DNA of 64,000 bases. It comes from Curtobacterium sp. 'Ferrero' (lineage in GTDB: Bacteria > Actinomycetota > Actinomycetes > Actinomycetales > Microbacteriaceae). The notes beneath the pieces are model-generated. The model saw only the letters and a list, made by a program, of their open reading frames with translations, had not been told where the DNA came from and did not search any database. The stretch covers positions 62,001 to 126,000 of the forward strand of contig NZ_NXIA01000009.1 in the NCBI RefSeq assembly GCF_002412165.1, given 5' to 3'. Shown here piece after piece: positions 7,841 to 17,541 of the stretch (its first letter is position 1; every line of letters begins with the position of its first letter). A program made the position numbers and the translations under genes.

Positions 7841-9328
7841 ATGAGCACAGCGCCCATGCCCCCGGCCGCGGACCCACGAGCACCTGCACCCGGAACACCC
7901 GGAGTCCGCACGGTCGAACGCCAGGGCACCGACGTCATCGCCGAGGCCGACCGGAAGGGCACGCCACGCGGGCTGTTCTGGCCGTGGTTCGCGGCGAACG
8001 TGTCGGTGCTCGGCATCGCGTACGGCGCGTTCGTGCTCGGCTTCGGCATCTCGTTCTGGCAGGCGACGGTCGTCGCGGTCGTGGGCGTCGTCTTCTCGTT
8101 CCTGCTGTGCGGCGTCGTCGCGATCGCGGGCAAGCGGGGGTCCGCGCCGACGATGGTGCTCAGCCGCGCCGCGTTCGGGGTGCGGGGGAACCGGCTGCCG
8201 TCGTTCCTCAGCTGGGTCCTGACGGTCGGGTGGGAGACCGCCCTGGCCGCGCTCGCCGTGCTCGCGACCTCCACCGTCTTCACGGAGCTCGGGTGGGACG
8301 GCGGTGTCGTGACCAAGCTCGTCGCGCTCCTCGTCGTCGCCGCCCTCGTCGTGGGCGCCGGCATCGCGGGCTTCGACGTGGTCATGCGGCTGCAGACCTG
8401 GATCACGGTCGTCACCGCCGTCCTGACCGTGGTCTACGTCGTCCTCGCCGTCCCCTCGATCGACTTCGCGACCGTCGCGGCACTCCCGTCGGGCAGTGCA
8501 CAGCAGGTGATCGGGGCGCTCGTCCTCGTGATGACCGGCTTCGGACTCGGCTGGGTGAACGCCGCCGCCGACTACTCGCGGTACCTGCCCCGGTCGGCAT
8601 CGACGCGCGGTGTCGTCGGGTGGACCACGTTCGGTGGTGCCCTCGCGCCGGCGATCCTCGTCGTGTTCGGCGTGCTCCTCGCGGCGTCGTCGAAGGAGCT
8701 GAACACCGCGATCCAGAACGACCCGATCGGCGCGCTCACCACGATCCTGCCCGTCTGGTTCCTCATCCCGTTCGCGATCGTCGCCATCCTCGGCATCGTC
8801 GGCGGTGCGGTGCTCGACATCTACTCGTCCGGCCTCGCGCTCCTCAGCACGGGGGTGCGCATCCCGCGGCCCGTGGCGGCGGGCGTCGACGGTGTGGTGA
8901 TGATCGTCGGCGCCGTGTACGTCGTCTTCTTCGCCGGCGGGTTCCTGCAACCGTTCCAGTCCTTCCTCATCACCCTCGGCGTGCCGATCGCGGCGTGGGC
9001 CGGGGTGTTCGTCGCGGACGTCCTGCTCCGCCGGCGCGACTACGCCGAGACCGAACTCGAGGACCCGCGTGGACGGTACGGCGACGTCCGCTGGTCCGCG
9101 ATCACCCTCATCGTCGTCGGCACGGCGCTCGGCTGGGGACTCGTGACCCTGTCCGGCCCGGCGTGGCTCGCGTGGCAGGGCTACCTCCTCGGCCCGTTCG
9201 GGCTCGGCGGCCGCGACGGTGCGTGGGCCTACGCCAACCTCGGCGTCCTCGTGGCGCTGCTCGTCGGCTTCCTCGGCACGCTCCTGTTCTCCGCCGGCGC
9301 CGTCCGCCGCCAGGAGGGCCGCGCATGA
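7841..9328 (+). CDS. Purine-cytosine permease family (NCS1) transporter
   Basis: A 495-residue inner-membrane protein with about twelve hydrophobic helices after a Pro-rich 45-residue cytoplasmic N-terminus. The N-terminal pattern (FWPWFAANVSVLGIAYGAFVL, then PTMVLSRAAFGVRGNRLPS) is typical of cytosine/purine NCS1 symporters such as CodB. These import nucleobases or related heterocycles with H+ or Na+. The stop overlaps the start of a cysteine hydrolase gene (ATGA), so the two are almost surely co-translated and the hydrolase may act on the imported compound. Substrate prediction within NCS1 is unreliable. The pair interrupts the usual RIP-ispG order. Confidence 0.88.
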   Translation: MSTAPMPPAADPRAPAPGTPGVRTVERQGTDVIAEADRKGTPRGLFWPWFAANVSVLGIAYGAFVLGFGISFWQATVVAVVGVVFSFLLCGVVAIAGKRGSAPTMVLSRAAFGVRGNRLPSFLSWVLTVGWETALAALAVLATSTVFTELGWDGGVVTKLVALLVVAALVVGAGIAGFDVVMRLQTWITVVTAVLTVVYVVLAVPSIDFATVAALPSGSAQQVIGALVLVMTGFGLGWVNAAADYSRYLPRSASTRGVVGWTTFGGALAPAILVVFGVLLAASSKELNTAIQNDPIGALTTILPVWFLIPFAIVAILGIVGGAVLDIYSSGLALLSTGVRIPRPVAAGVDGVVMIVGAVYVVFFAGGFLQPFQSFLITLGVPIAAWAGVFVADVLLRRRDYAETELEDPRGRYGDVRWSAITLIVVGTALGWGLVTLSGPAWLAWQGYLLGPFGLGGRDGAWAYANLGVLVALLVGFLGTLLFSAGAVRRQEGRA

Positions 9329-9879
9329 CCGTCCCCGACGACGCCTGGCTCGTCGTCGTCGACATGCAGGAGGTGTTCACCGGGGAGAGCCCCTGGGCGG
9401 CGCCGCGGTACGCGCACGCGGGCATGGCGATCGAGCACCTGCTGCCGCGGTTCACCGGACGGACCGTCTTCACCCGTTTCGTCGCGCCCGAGCACCCGGA
9501 GGGCGCCTGGGTGCCGTACTACCGCGACTGGCCGTTCGCCCTCGTCCCCGACGAGGACCCGGTCTACGCGCTGACGGAACCGTTCGCGACCGCGGCGGCG
9601 GACCGCGGCGACCCCGTCGTGACGGAACCGACGTTCGGCAAGTGGGGGACGAGCCTCCAGGCCGTCGTCGGCGACCACCCGCACCTCGTGCTCACCGGCG
9701 TCTCGACCGACTGCTGCGTCCTGTCGACCGCGCTCGCGGCGGCCGACGCGGGCGCGACCGTCACGGTCGTCGCCGACGCGTGCGCCGGCGCGAGCGACGA
9801 GGACCACGACCGTGCCCTCGCGGCGATGCGGCTGTACGCGCCGCTCATCACGGTGGTCGACTCCCAGGCCGACCTGTGA
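9325..9879 (+). CDS. Isochorismatase-like cysteine hydrolase
   Basis: A 184-residue cytoplasmic hydrolase of the isochorismatase/nicotinamidase superfamily. The triad can be placed: Asp13 in VVVDMQEVF, Lys106 in TFGKWG and Cys131 in GVSTDCCVLST, with the usual cis-peptide region before the Cys. Members hydrolyse amides or carbamates such as nicotinamide, ureidoacrylate or N-carbamoyl compounds. Translational coupling to the NCS1 permease (4-bp overlap) suggests a salvage or degradation step for an imported nitrogen heterocycle or its ring-opened product (inference). The nicotinamidase metal-site pattern is not evident, so I do not call it PncA. Confidence 0.88.
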   Translation: MTVPDDAWLVVVDMQEVFTGESPWAAPRYAHAGMAIEHLLPRFTGRTVFTRFVAPEHPEGAWVPYYRDWPFALVPDEDPVYALTEPFATAAADRGDPVVTEPTFGKWGTSLQAVVGDHPHLVLTGVSTDCCVLSTALAAADAGATVTVVADACAGASDEDHDRALAAMRLYAPLITVVDSQADL

Positions 9880-9934
9880 CGGTCGACTCCGCGAACGACC
9901 TGTGAACGGGACCGGGGGAGCCGGGGCCACCGCG

Positions 9935-9940
9935 TAGAGT
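9935..9940 (+). promoter_or_regulatory. -10 hexamer of a leaderless promoter (ispG)
   Basis: TAGAGT with 7 nt to the GTG at 9948. It overlaps another in-frame GTG at 9939, which is thereby unlikely to be the start. Confidence 0.5.
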
Positions 9941-9947
9941 GACCAGC

Positions 9948-11102
9948 GTGCCAGCAGTGAACCTCGGTCTGCCGAAAGTCCCCGAAACCCTGAGCCCGCG
10001 CCGCAAGTCCCGGCAGATCCGGGTCGGCAAGGTCCTCGTGGGCGGCGACGCGCCGGTCTCCGTCCAGTCGATGACCACGACGCCGACGACGAACATCAAC
10101 GCGACGCTGCAGCAGATCGCCGAGCTCACGGCCTCGGGCTGTGACATCGTGCGCGTCGCCGTGCCGAGCCAGGACGATGCGGACGCGCTGCCGATCATCG
10201 CGAAGAAGTCGCAGATCCCGGTCATCGCCGACATCCACTTCCAGCCGAAGTACGTCTTCCAGGCCATCGACGCCGGGTGCGCCGCGGTCCGCGTGAACCC
10301 GGGCAACATCCGGAAGTTCGACGACCAGGTCGGTGCCATCGCCAAGGCCGCGAAGGACGCCGGCGTCTCGCTCCGTATCGGCGTCAACGCCGGGTCGCTC
10401 GAGCCGAGCCTGCTGCAGAAGTACGGCAAGGCGACGCCCGAAGCGCTCGTCGAGTCCGCCGTCTGGGAAGCGAGCCTCTTCGAGGAGCACGACTTCCACG
10501 ACTTCAAGATCTCGGTCAAGCACAACGACCCGATCGTCATGGTGAAGGCCTACCGCCAGCTCGCCGCGGCGGGGGACTGGCCGCTGCACCTCGGCGTGAC
10601 CGAGGCCGGCCCGGAGTTCCAGGGCACGATCAAGAGCGCCACGGCGTTCGGCATCCTGCTCGCGGAGGGCATCGGCGACACCATCCGGGTCTCGCTCTCC
10701 GCGCCGCCCGTGCAGGAGGTCAAGGTCGGCCTGCAGATCCTGCAGTCGCTCAACCTCCGCGAGCGCAAGCTCGAGATCGTCTCGTGCCCGAGCTGCGGCC
10801 GCGCGCAGGTCGACGTGTACCAGCTCGCGAACGACGTGACCAAGGGGCTCGAGGGCATGACCGTGCCGCTGCGGGTCGCGGTGATGGGCTGCGTCGTGAA
10901 CGGCCCGGGCGAGGCCCGCGAGGCCGACCTCGGTGTGGCGTCGGGCAACGGCAAGGGCCAGATCTTCGTCAAGGGCGAGGTCATCAAGACCGTGCCGGAG
11001 CGTGAGATCGTGCAGACCCTCATCGAGGAGGCGAACCGCATCGCCGACGAGATGGGGCCCGACGCCGCCCCGGGGACGGTCCAGGTCGTCACCGCGCCGT
11101 AG
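9948..11102 (+). CDS. ispG: 4-hydroxy-3-methylbut-2-enyl diphosphate synthase (ferredoxin/flavodoxin)
   Basis: Late MEP-pathway enzyme (GcpE). It reductively converts MEcPP to HMBPP using a 4Fe-4S cluster. It has 384 residues: a TIM-barrel part with [10 protein letters not shown] and [12 protein letters not shown], and a C-terminal Fe-S domain with the ligands in CPSCGR and in [10 protein letters not shown]. Bacterial short-form length. Start taken at 9948 from the -10 spacing; the GTG at 9939 adds three residues and lies inside the hexamer. Together with dxr it places two MEP genes within 6 kb. It is followed by a 48-bp perfect palindrome that probably ends transcription. Confidence 0.97.
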   Translation: MPAVNLGLPKVPETLSPRRKSRQIRVGKVLVGGDAPVSVQSMTTTPTTNINATLQQIAELTASGCDIVRVAVPSQDDADALPIIAKKSQIPVIADIHFQPKYVFQAIDAGCAAVRVNPGNIRKFDDQVGAIAKAAKDAGVSLRIGVNAGSLEPSLLQKYGKATPEALVESAVWEASLFEEHDFHDFKISVKHNDPIVMVKAYRQLAAAGDWPLHLGVTEAGPEFQGTIKSATAFGILLAEGIGDTIRVSLSAPPVQEVKVGLQILQSLNLRERKLEIVSCPSCGRAQVDVYQLANDVTKGLEGMTVPLRVAVMGCVVNGPGEAREADLGVASGNGKGQIFVKGEVIKTVPEREIVQTLIEEANRIADEMGPDAAPGTVQVVTAP

Positions 11103-11113
11103 CGCCACCCGAC

Positions 11114-11161
11114 GACGGACGGGAGGCACGGTGCCAGCTGGCACCGTGCCTCCCGTCCGTC
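11114..11161. terminator. 48-bp perfect palindrome after ispG
   Basis: Two 24-base arms with no loop, centred on GGTGCCAGCTGGCACC. The outer part is GACGGACGGGAGGC. It is the best-preserved copy of a family also seen at 6378, 12985 and 24812. It is likely a strong transcription terminator between ispG and proS, although GC-rich palindromes of this kind may also be mobile repeats. Confidence 0.75.
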
Positions 11162-11190
11162 ATCAGCGCCGGTGGTCGACCGCTCGCCGC

Positions 11191-11196
11191 TAGGCT
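11191..11196 (+). promoter_or_regulatory. -10 hexamer of a leaderless promoter (proS)
   Basis: TAGGCT with 6 nt to the GTG at 11203. Confidence 0.5.
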
Positions 11197-11202
11197 TGCT
11201 GC

Positions 11203-12957
11203 GTGGTCACACGGCTCTCCCATCTCTTCCTCCGCACGCTCCGCGACGACCCCTCCGACGCCGAGGTGACGAGCGCGAAGCTGCTCGTCCGCGCCGGGTA
11301 CATCCGTCGCCAGGCCCCGGGCATCTTCGCCTGGCTGCCGCTCGGCCTGCGCGTCCGCGCCCGCATCGAGGGCATCATCCGCGACGAGATGGTCGCGGCC
11401 GGCGCGCAGGAGGTCCTGCTGCCGGCCCTCGCCCCGCGGGAGCCGTACGAGGCGACGAACCGGTGGACCGAGTACGGCGACGGCATCTTCCGGCTCAAGG
11501 ACCGCAAGGACGCCGACTACCTCCTCGCGCCGACCCACGAGGAGCTCTTCGCGCTGCTCGTGAAGGACCTGTACTCGTCGTACAAGGACCTCCCCGTCAC
11601 GCTCTTCCAGATCCAGGACAAGTACCGCGACGAGGCCCGCCCCCGCGCCGGGCTCCTCCGTGGCCGCGAGTTCACGATGAAGGACGCGTACTCGTTCGAC
11701 ATCGACGACGCCGGCCTCGACCGCAGCTACCAGACGATGCGCGATGCGTACGAGCGGATCTTCGCGCGGCTGGGCCTCGAGTACGCGATCGTCAAGGCGG
11801 ACGCCGGCGCGATGGGCGGCTCGAAGTCCGAGGAGTTCCTGCACCCGATCGCGGTCGGCGAGGACACCTTCGTGCGCAGTGCCGGCGGCTACGCGGCGAA
11901 CGTCGAGGCCTACGTCACCCCGGTGCCCGAGTCGCTGCCGATCGAGGGACAGCCCTCGCCGGTCAGCCTGCCTGCCGCGGACACCCCCACGATCGACACC
12001 CTCGTGACGCACGCGAACGAGGTCGCACCGCGCGAGGGCGCCCCCTGGACCGCGGCCGACACGCTCAAGAACGTCGTCCTCGCGCTGACGCACCTCGACG
12101 GCACCCGCGAGGTCGTCGTCGTCGGCCTGCCCGGTGACCGCGAGGTCGACCTGAAGCGCGCCGAGGTGGCCTTCGCGCCCGCCGAGGTGGAGGCCGCCGG
12201 CGACGACGACTTCCGGAAGCACCCGGGCGTCTTCGTCAAGGGCTACATCGGGCCGCAGGTGCTCGGCGCCGACAGCCCGTCCGGCATCCGCTACTTCGTC
12301 GACCCCCGCGTCGTCGACGGCACCGCGTGGATCACCGGAGCGAACGAGCGCGGCGTGCACGTCTCCGGCCTCGTCATGGGCCGCGACTTCACCGCCGACG
12401 GTGTCGCCGAGGTGTCCGACGTCCGCGCCGGCGACCCCGCTCCCGACGGCTCCGGCCCGCTCGAGACCGCGCGCGGCATGGAGATCGGCCACGTCTTCCA
12501 GCTCGGCCGCAAGTACGCCGAGGCGCTCGGCCTCAAGGTGCAGGACGAGAACGGCAAGCTCGCGACCGTCACGATGGGGTCGTACGGCATCGGCGTGACG
12601 CGCATCCTGGCGATCCTCGCCGAGGCGCACAACGACGAGAAGGGCCTGGTCTGGCCGAAGAACGTCGCGCCGTTCGACGTCCACGTCGTCGCGACGGGCA
12701 AGGACGAGGTCGCCTACGACCTCGCGTCCTCGATCGTGTCGTCGCTCGAGCAGGAGCGCTTCGAGGTCGTCTACGACGACCGCCCGAAGGTGTCGCCCGG
12801 CGTGAAGCTGCGCGACGCCGAGCTCCTCGGGATGCCCGTCGTCGTCGTGGCCGGACGCAACGCCGCCGACGGCGTCGTCGAGCTGTGGGACCGGCGCTCG
12901 GGCGACCGCAGCGACGTCCCGGTCGCCGACCTGCTGGACGCGGTCCGCGCGATCTAG
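11203..12957 (+). CDS. proS: Prolyl-tRNA synthetase
   Basis: Charges tRNA-Pro with proline in the cytoplasm. It has 584 residues, the length of the bacterial form with an inserted editing domain. Class II motif 1 lies near [14 protein letters not shown] and motif 2 near [21 protein letters not shown]. The Ala-Pro editing insertion spans roughly 215-390. Motif 3 is around [13 protein letters not shown], and the anticodon-binding domain closes the protein ([11 protein letters not shown]). It is flanked on both sides by copies of the 48-bp palindrome, so it is probably a single-gene unit. In many actinobacteria rimP lies between proS and nusA; here it does not. Confidence 0.97.
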   Translation: MVTRLSHLFLRTLRDDPSDAEVTSAKLLVRAGYIRRQAPGIFAWLPLGLRVRARIEGIIRDEMVAAGAQEVLLPALAPREPYEATNRWTEYGDGIFRLKDRKDADYLLAPTHEELFALLVKDLYSSYKDLPVTLFQIQDKYRDEARPRAGLLRGREFTMKDAYSFDIDDAGLDRSYQTMRDAYERIFARLGLEYAIVKADAGAMGGSKSEEFLHPIAVGEDTFVRSAGGYAANVEAYVTPVPESLPIEGQPSPVSLPAADTPTIDTLVTHANEVAPREGAPWTAADTLKNVVLALTHLDGTREVVVVGLPGDREVDLKRAEVAFAPAEVEAAGDDDFRKHPGVFVKGYIGPQVLGADSPSGIRYFVDPRVVDGTAWITGANERGVHVSGLVMGRDFTADGVAEVSDVRAGDPAPDGSGPLETARGMEIGHVFQLGRKYAEALGLKVQDENGKLATVTMGSYGIGVTRILAILAEAHNDEKGLVWPKNVAPFDVHVVATGKDEVAYDLASSIVSSLEQERFEVVYDDRPKVSPGVKLRDAELLGMPVVVVAGRNAADGVVELWDRRSGDRSDVPVADLLDAVRAI

Positions 12958-12984
12958 CGGGTCACGTCCGGGACAGGACCACAG

Positions 12985-13032
12985 GACGGACGGGAGGCGC
13001 GGTGCCGGCTGGCACCGCGCCTCCAGTCCGTC
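12985..13032. terminator. 48-bp palindrome after proS
   Basis: Arms of 22 bases with a single mismatch around GGCT, outer sequence GACGGACGGGAGGC on the left. Same family as 11114-11161 and the likely proS terminator. Confidence 0.7.
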
Positions 13033-13046
13033 TCCTGGTTCTGGGG

Positions 13047-13052
13047 TACGCT
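13047..13052 (+). promoter_or_regulatory. Possible -10 hexamer for the nusA operon
   Basis: TACGCT just downstream of the palindrome, giving an untranslated leader of about 55 nt before the nusA GTG at 13115. That start has a Shine-Dalgarno sequence (CGGAGG at about 13101). Confidence 0.4.
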
Positions 13053-13114
13053 GTTGGCCGGCTTCCGCGACGTTCCACAGCGGAGGCGACTCAGCTGAAT
13101 ACGGAGGCACCTCG

Positions 13115-14110
13115 GTGAAGATCGATCTCGCAGTCCTGCGACTCATGGAGCGCGAGCGGGAGATCCCGTTCGAAGAACTCGTCCAGATCATCGAGCAGGC
13201 GATCCTGACTGCCTACCACAAGCACACCGCCGAGAACGGCGAGCCGGCCGACCCGCAGTCCCGCGTCGAGCTCGACCGCAAGAGCGGCGAGGTCTCCGTG
13301 TACGTGCCCGAGCGCGACGAGGAGGGCACCGTCGTCGGCGAGGCCGTCGACCAGCCGAGCGACTTCGGGCGCATCGCGGCGTTCGCGGCGAAGCAGGTCA
13401 TCAACCAGCGCCTGCGCGACATCGGCGACGACAAGATCCTCGGCCAGTTCCGCGGCAAGGAGGGCGACATCGTCGCCGGGGTGATCCAGCAGGGGCCGAA
13501 CCCGAAGATGGTGCACGTCGACCTCGGCACCGTCGAGGCGATCCTCCCGCCCGAGGAGCAGGTGCCGGGCGAGGAGTACAAGCACGGCAACCGCATCCGC
13601 GTCTACGTGACGAGCGTCGGCCGCGGTGCCAAGGGCCCCCAGATCACCGTCTCGCGCACCCACCCGGGCCTGGTCCGGAAGCTGTTCGCGCTCGAGGTGC
13701 CCGAGATCGCGTCGGGCGTCGTGGAGATCACCTCCCTCGCCCGCGAGGCCGGACACCGCACGAAGCTCGCGGTCAAGGCGAACGAGCCCGGCGTCAACGC
13801 GAAGGGCGCCTGCATCGGCGAGCTCGGCGCGCGCGTCCGGGCCGTGACGACGGAACTCGGCGCCGAGAAGATCGACATCGTCGACTGGTCGCCGGACCTC
13901 GCGACCTTCGTGGCGAGCGCGCTGTCGCCGGCCAAGGTGACCAGCTCGTTCGTGCTCGACGCCTCGACGAAGGCCGTGCGTGCGCTCGTGCCGGACTACC
14001 AGCTGTCGCTCGCGATCGGCAAGGAGGGGCAGAACGCCCGCCTGGCCGCCAAGCTGACGGGCGCACGGATCGACATCCAGCCCGACTCGATCCTCGACGG
14101 CGACGACTAG
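13115..14110 (+). CDS. nusA: Transcription termination/antitermination factor NusA
   Basis: Binds RNA polymerase and nascent RNA to control pausing, termination and antitermination. It has 331 residues, the short actinobacterial form without C-terminal acidic repeats. The N-terminal polymerase-binding part includes [19 protein letters not shown]. An S1 domain lies at about 130-200, and two KH domains follow, with [14 protein letters not shown] and [16 protein letters not shown] holding the GxxG loops. It heads the nusA-ylxR-infB-rbfA operon; ylxR follows after 124 bp. The GTG at 13115 has a good RBS. Confidence 0.96.
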   Translation: MKIDLAVLRLMEREREIPFEELVQIIEQAILTAYHKHTAENGEPADPQSRVELDRKSGEVSVYVPERDEEGTVVGEAVDQPSDFGRIAAFAAKQVINQRLRDIGDDKILGQFRGKEGDIVAGVIQQGPNPKMVHVDLGTVEAILPPEEQVPGEEYKHGNRIRVYVTSVGRGAKGPQITVSRTHPGLVRKLFALEVPEIASGVVEITSLAREAGHRTKLAVKANEPGVNAKGACIGELGARVRAVTTELGAEKIDIVDWSPDLATFVASALSPAKVTSSFVLDASTKAVRALVPDYQLSLAIGKEGQNARLAAKLTGARIDIQPDSILDGDD

Positions 14111-14234
14111 GCGCCCACACGCGCACGGGCACGCGTGCTGAGGTGCCGTGGTCCGGTCCGGGTCGAGGGTGTTTCGCTCCCGGCGTGGCCGGACCGGGCG
14201 CGCCGGATCGCGCCCGTCGGAGGCAAGGAGTAAG

Positions 14235-14549
14235 GTGGAACCCGTCAGAACGTGCATCGGCAGTCGCCGTCGCGCGCCCCGATCCTCCCTCCTCCGTGTC
14301 GTCGCCCTGCGTGACGGCCGGGTCGTGGCGGATCCGAAGGCAGTCATGCCGGGCCGGGGAGCGTGGCTCACCCCGACCGTCGACGCCTACGAGCTGGCCG
14401 TCAAGCGACGGGCGTTCCGCCGGGCGCTTCGGCTGGATCGTGAACCCGACACGTCCTCGGTGCTCGAGTACCTGCAAGGCCTCCCGGCCGCGCAGACATC
14501 CGAGCGCCCGGACACGACAGAACAGGCTGAACGGCTTATGGACAACTGA
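14235..14549 (+). CDS. YlxR-family RNA-binding protein (DUF448)
   Basis: A 104-residue basic protein starting MEPVRTCIGSRRRAPRSSLLRVV. The family motif is normally RTCIGCR; here the second Cys is Ser (CIGSR). YlxR proteins sit between nusA and infB in almost all bacteria, bind nucleic acid and have been linked to RNase P and gene regulation. The GTG at 14235 follows AAGGAG with 4 nt spacing. The 124-bp gap before it can form a GGTCCGG/CCGGACC stem (14150-14156 with 14189-14195). The C-terminal tail is acidic and variable. Confidence 0.88.
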   Translation: MEPVRTCIGSRRRAPRSSLLRVVALRDGRVVADPKAVMPGRGAWLTPTVDAYELAVKRRAFRRALRLDREPDTSSVLEYLQGLPAAQTSERPDTTEQAERLMDN

Positions 14550-14623
14550 TGAGCGGCTCGAAATGAGACCCGTCATCCAGTGAGTCCTGCCCCTTCACGG
14601 GGCAGGACCCGTGAAGGAGAACT

Positions 14624-17452
14624 GTGGCAAAACCACGCGTACACGAGATCGCATCCGAACTCGGTGTCGACAGCAAGACCGCAATGGAGAAGCTCAAGGA
14701 ACTCGGCGAGTTCGTCAAGGGCCCGAGCTCCAGTGTGGAACCCCCCGTCGCGCGCAAACTCCGTGCTGCGCTGCAGGCGGACGGCGTCCCGGCGTCGAAG
14801 CCCGCCGCGGCTGGGACCGCGAGCGCATCGAAGCCCGGTGCCGCCGCGCCCAAGCCCGGTGCGTCCGCGCCGAAGCCCGGTGCCGCTGCGCCCAAGCCCG
14901 GCGCGAAGCCGGGTCCGGCGACGCCCGCCCCGAAGGCACAGCCGGCTGAGCAGCCCGCGTCCGACGCCCCGGTCCCCGGTGCGCCGAAGTCGGTCGCGCA
15001 GCGTCAGGCCGAGGCCGAGGCCGCGCAGAAGGCCGCCGCTGCCGAGAAGGCCTCCGGCGGCTCCACCGACGCCAAGCCGGGCACCCCGAAGCCGAACGCC
15101 GCCGCGCCCAAGCCCGGCGGACCGAAGCCGGGCGCCCGTCCGGGCAACAACCCCTACGCGTCCAGCCAGGGCATGGGCTCGCGCCCGCCGCGCCCCGGCA
15201 ACAACCCGTACTCCCAGAACCAGGGCATGGGCCAGCGTCCGGCCGCCGGTTCCGGTGGCGGCAACGGCATCCCGCGTCCGGCTCCGCCGCGCCCCGGGAC
15301 CCCGCGTCCCGGCGCTCCGCGTCCGGGTGGCCCCGGCCAGCAGGGTCGTCCGAACGGCTTCGGGCAGCGCCCGGGCCAGGGTGGCGGTCGCGGCGGCCAG
15401 GGCGGCGGCTTCAACCGTCCCGGTGGTGCCGGTGGCGGCGCGGGTGGCTTCGGCCGCCCGGCGTTCAGCGGCCCGCGTCCCGCCGGTGGTGGCGGTCGTG
15501 GTCGTGGCCCCGGCGGTGGTACCGCCGGTGCGTTCGGTCGCGGTGGCGGCAAGAGCCGTGCCCGCAAGTCGAAGCGGACGAAGCGCGCCGAGTACGAGAT
15601 GCGGCAGGCGCCGTCGCTCGGCGGCGTGCAGGTCCCGCGCGGCGACGGCAACACGGTCATCCGCCTGCGTCGTGGTGCGAGCATCTCGGACTTCGCCGAC
15701 AAGATCGACGCGAGCCCCGGCAACCTCGTGACGGTGCTGTTCCACCTCGGTGAGATGGCGACCGCCACGGAGTCGCTGGACGAGGCGACGTTCGAGATCC
15801 TCGGTGACGAGCTGGGCTACAAGATCCAGATCGTGTCGCCGGAGGACGAGGACAAGGAGCTCCTCGAGGGCTTCGACATCGACCTCGAAGCCGAGCTCGA
15901 GGACGAGGACGACGACGTGCTGCAGCAGCGCCCGCCGGTCGTCACCGTCATGGGCCACGTCGACCACGGCAAGACCCGCCTCCTCGACGCCATCCGCAAC
16001 TCGAAGGTGGTCGAGGGCGAGGCCGGCGGCATCACGCAGCACATCGGTGCGTACCAGATCGTCACCGAGCACGAGGGCATCGAGCGTCCGATCACCTTCA
16101 TCGACACCCCGGGTCACGAGGCGTTCACCGCCATGCGTGCCCGTGGTGCGCAGGTGACCGACATCGCGATCCTCGTGGTGGCGGCGGACGACGGCATCAT
16201 GCCCCAGACGATCGAGGCGCTGAACCACGCGCAGTCGGCCAACGTGCCGATCGTGGTCGCGGTGAACAAGATCGACAAGGAAGGCGCGAACCCGGCGAAG
16301 GTCCGGCAGCAGCTGACCGAGTACAACCTGGTGGCCGAGGAGTACGGCGGCGACGTCATGTTCGTCGACGTGTCGGCGCGCAACAACGTCGGCATCCAGG
16401 ACCTCCTCGACGCGGTGCTGCTCACCGCCGACGCGGGCCTCGACCTGCGTGCCAACCCGGACAAGGACGCTCGAGGCGTCGCCATCGAGGCGAAGCTCGA
16501 CAAGGGCCGCGGCTCGGTCGCGACCGTCCTCATCCAGTCCGGCACGCTGCACGTCGGCGACGCCATCGTCGCGGGCACGGCCTACGGTCGCGTCCGGGCG
16601 ATGACGGACGAGAACGGCGTGGCGGTCCAGGCCGCGACGCCGAGCCGCCCGGTCCAGGTGCAGGGTCTGTCGTCGGTGCCGCGCGCCGGTGACACGTTCC
16701 TCGTCACGGAAGAGGACCGCACGGCCCGTCAGATCGCCGAGAAGCGTGAGGCAGCCGAGCGCAACGCCCAGCTGGCCAAGGCCCGCAAGCGCATCTCGCT
16801 CGAGGACTTCACCCGTGCGCTCGAGGAGGGCAAGGTCGAGTCGCTCAACCTCATCATCAAGGGTGACGTCTCCGGTGCCGTCGAGGCACTCGAGCAGTCG
16901 CTCCTCGACATCGAGGTGGACGACAGCGTCCAGCTGCGCATCCTGCACCGCGGTGTGGGTGCGATCACGGAGTCGGACATCGACCTCGCGACGATCGACA
17001 ACGCGATCGTGCTCGGCTTCAACGTCCGTCCGGACGTCAAGGCCCGCGAGCGTGCGGCGCGCGAAGGCATCGACGTGCGCTTCTACTCGGTCATCTACAA
17101 CGCACTCGAGGACATCGAGCAGTCCCTCAAGGGCATGCTCAAGCCCGAGTACGAGGAGGTCCAGTCCGGCGTCGCCGAGATCCGGGAGGTGTTCCGTTCC
17201 TCGAAGTTCGGCAACATCGCCGGTGTCATCGTCCGCTCCGGCACGATCACCCGCAACGCCAAGGCGCGCGTCATCCGCGAGGGTGTCGTCATCGCCGACG
17301 GTCTGGCGATCGAGTCCCTGCGTCGCTTCAAGGACGACGTCACCGAGGTCCGCACGGACTTCGAGGCCGGTATCGGTCTGGGCAAGTACAACGACATCCA
17401 GATCGGTGACGAGATCGAGACGACCGAGCTCGTCGAGAAGCCGCGCGACTAG
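14624..17452 (+). CDS. infB: Translation initiation factor IF-2
   Basis: GTPase that brings fMet-tRNA to the 30S subunit and promotes subunit joining. It has 942 residues. The N-terminus starts [18 protein letters not shown], followed by a low-complexity region at about 55-320, first rich in KPGA units and then in Gly/Arg/Pro. The IF2 N-terminal domain is near residue 330-380. The G domain has G1 GHVDHGKT (near residue 444), G3 DTPGHEAF and G4 NKID, then domains II-IV including LSSVPRAGD and [13 protein letters not shown] hairpin ends the operon segment before rbfA. The repetitive region encodes an unstructured linker, as in other high-GC actinobacteria. Confidence 0.97.
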   Translation: MAKPRVHEIASELGVDSKTAMEKLKELGEFVKGPSSSVEPPVARKLRAALQADGVPASKPAAAGTASASKPGAAAPKPGASAPKPGAAAPKPGAKPGPATPAPKAQPAEQPASDAPVPGAPKSVAQRQAEAEAAQKAAAAEKASGGSTDAKPGTPKPNAAAPKPGGPKPGARPGNNPYASSQGMGSRPPRPGNNPYSQNQGMGQRPAAGSGGGNGIPRPAPPRPGTPRPGAPRPGGPGQQGRPNGFGQRPGQGGGRGGQGGGFNRPGGAGGGAGGFGRPAFSGPRPAGGGGRGRGPGGGTAGAFGRGGGKSRARKSKRTKRAEYEMRQAPSLGGVQVPRGDGNTVIRLRRGASISDFADKIDASPGNLVTVLFHLGEMATATESLDEATFEILGDELGYKIQIVSPEDEDKELLEGFDIDLEAELEDEDDDVLQQRPPVVTVMGHVDHGKTRLLDAIRNSKVVEGEAGGITQHIGAYQIVTEHEGIERPITFIDTPGHEAFTAMRARGAQVTDIAILVVAADDGIMPQTIEALNHAQSANVPIVVAVNKIDKEGANPAKVRQQLTEYNLVAEEYGGDVMFVDVSARNNVGIQDLLDAVLLTADAGLDLRANPDKDARGVAIEAKLDKGRGSVATVLIQSGTLHVGDAIVAGTAYGRVRAMTDENGVAVQAATPSRPVQVQGLSSVPRAGDTFLVTEEDRTARQIAEKREAAERNAQLAKARKRISLEDFTRALEEGKVESLNLIIKGDVSGAVEALEQSLLDIEVDDSVQLRILHRGVGAITESDIDLATIDNAIVLGFNVRPDVKARERAAREGIDVRFYSVIYNALEDIEQSLKGMLKPEYEEVQSGVAEIREVFRSSKFGNIAGVIVRSGTITRNAKARVIREGVVIADGLAIESLRRFKDDVTEVRTDFEAGIGLGKYNDIQIGDEIETTELVEKPRD

Positions 17453-17466
17453 TCGCTGGCTATCCT

Positions 17467-17501
17467 GGACCCCGCCGTTCCCCCAGGGGGCGGCGGGGTC
17501 C
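17467..17501. terminator. Hairpin between infB and rbfA
   Basis: GGACCCCGCCG (17467-17477) pairs with CGGCGGGGTCC (17491-17501). The 13-nt loop can itself fold (CCCCC/GGGGG). It lies 14 bp after the infB stop. With no T-run it may attenuate rather than fully stop transcription into rbfA. Confidence 0.6.
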
Positions 17502-17541
17502 ACCCGTTCCACCAGAAGAATCCCTGCCCCAGGAGGCACCC

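Noticed and set aside
9880-9947. Duplicated GACCTGTGA at the end of the hydrolase gene as a frameshift or att site
   Set aside because: The first copy simply contains the stop of the hydrolase gene. Nothing mobile is nearby and the repeat is only 9 bp.
12985-13032. Inverted repeats of an insertion sequence flanking proS
   Set aside because: Palindromes after ispG and after proS are each self-complementary, not inverted ends of one element; proS is a core gene, with no transposase and no target duplication seen.
14573-17539. Minus-strand frame of almost 1000 codons opposite infB
   Set aside because: Exact shadow of infB. The Arg/Leu/Asp-rich repetitive translation has no motif; open antisense frames are expected at this GC content.
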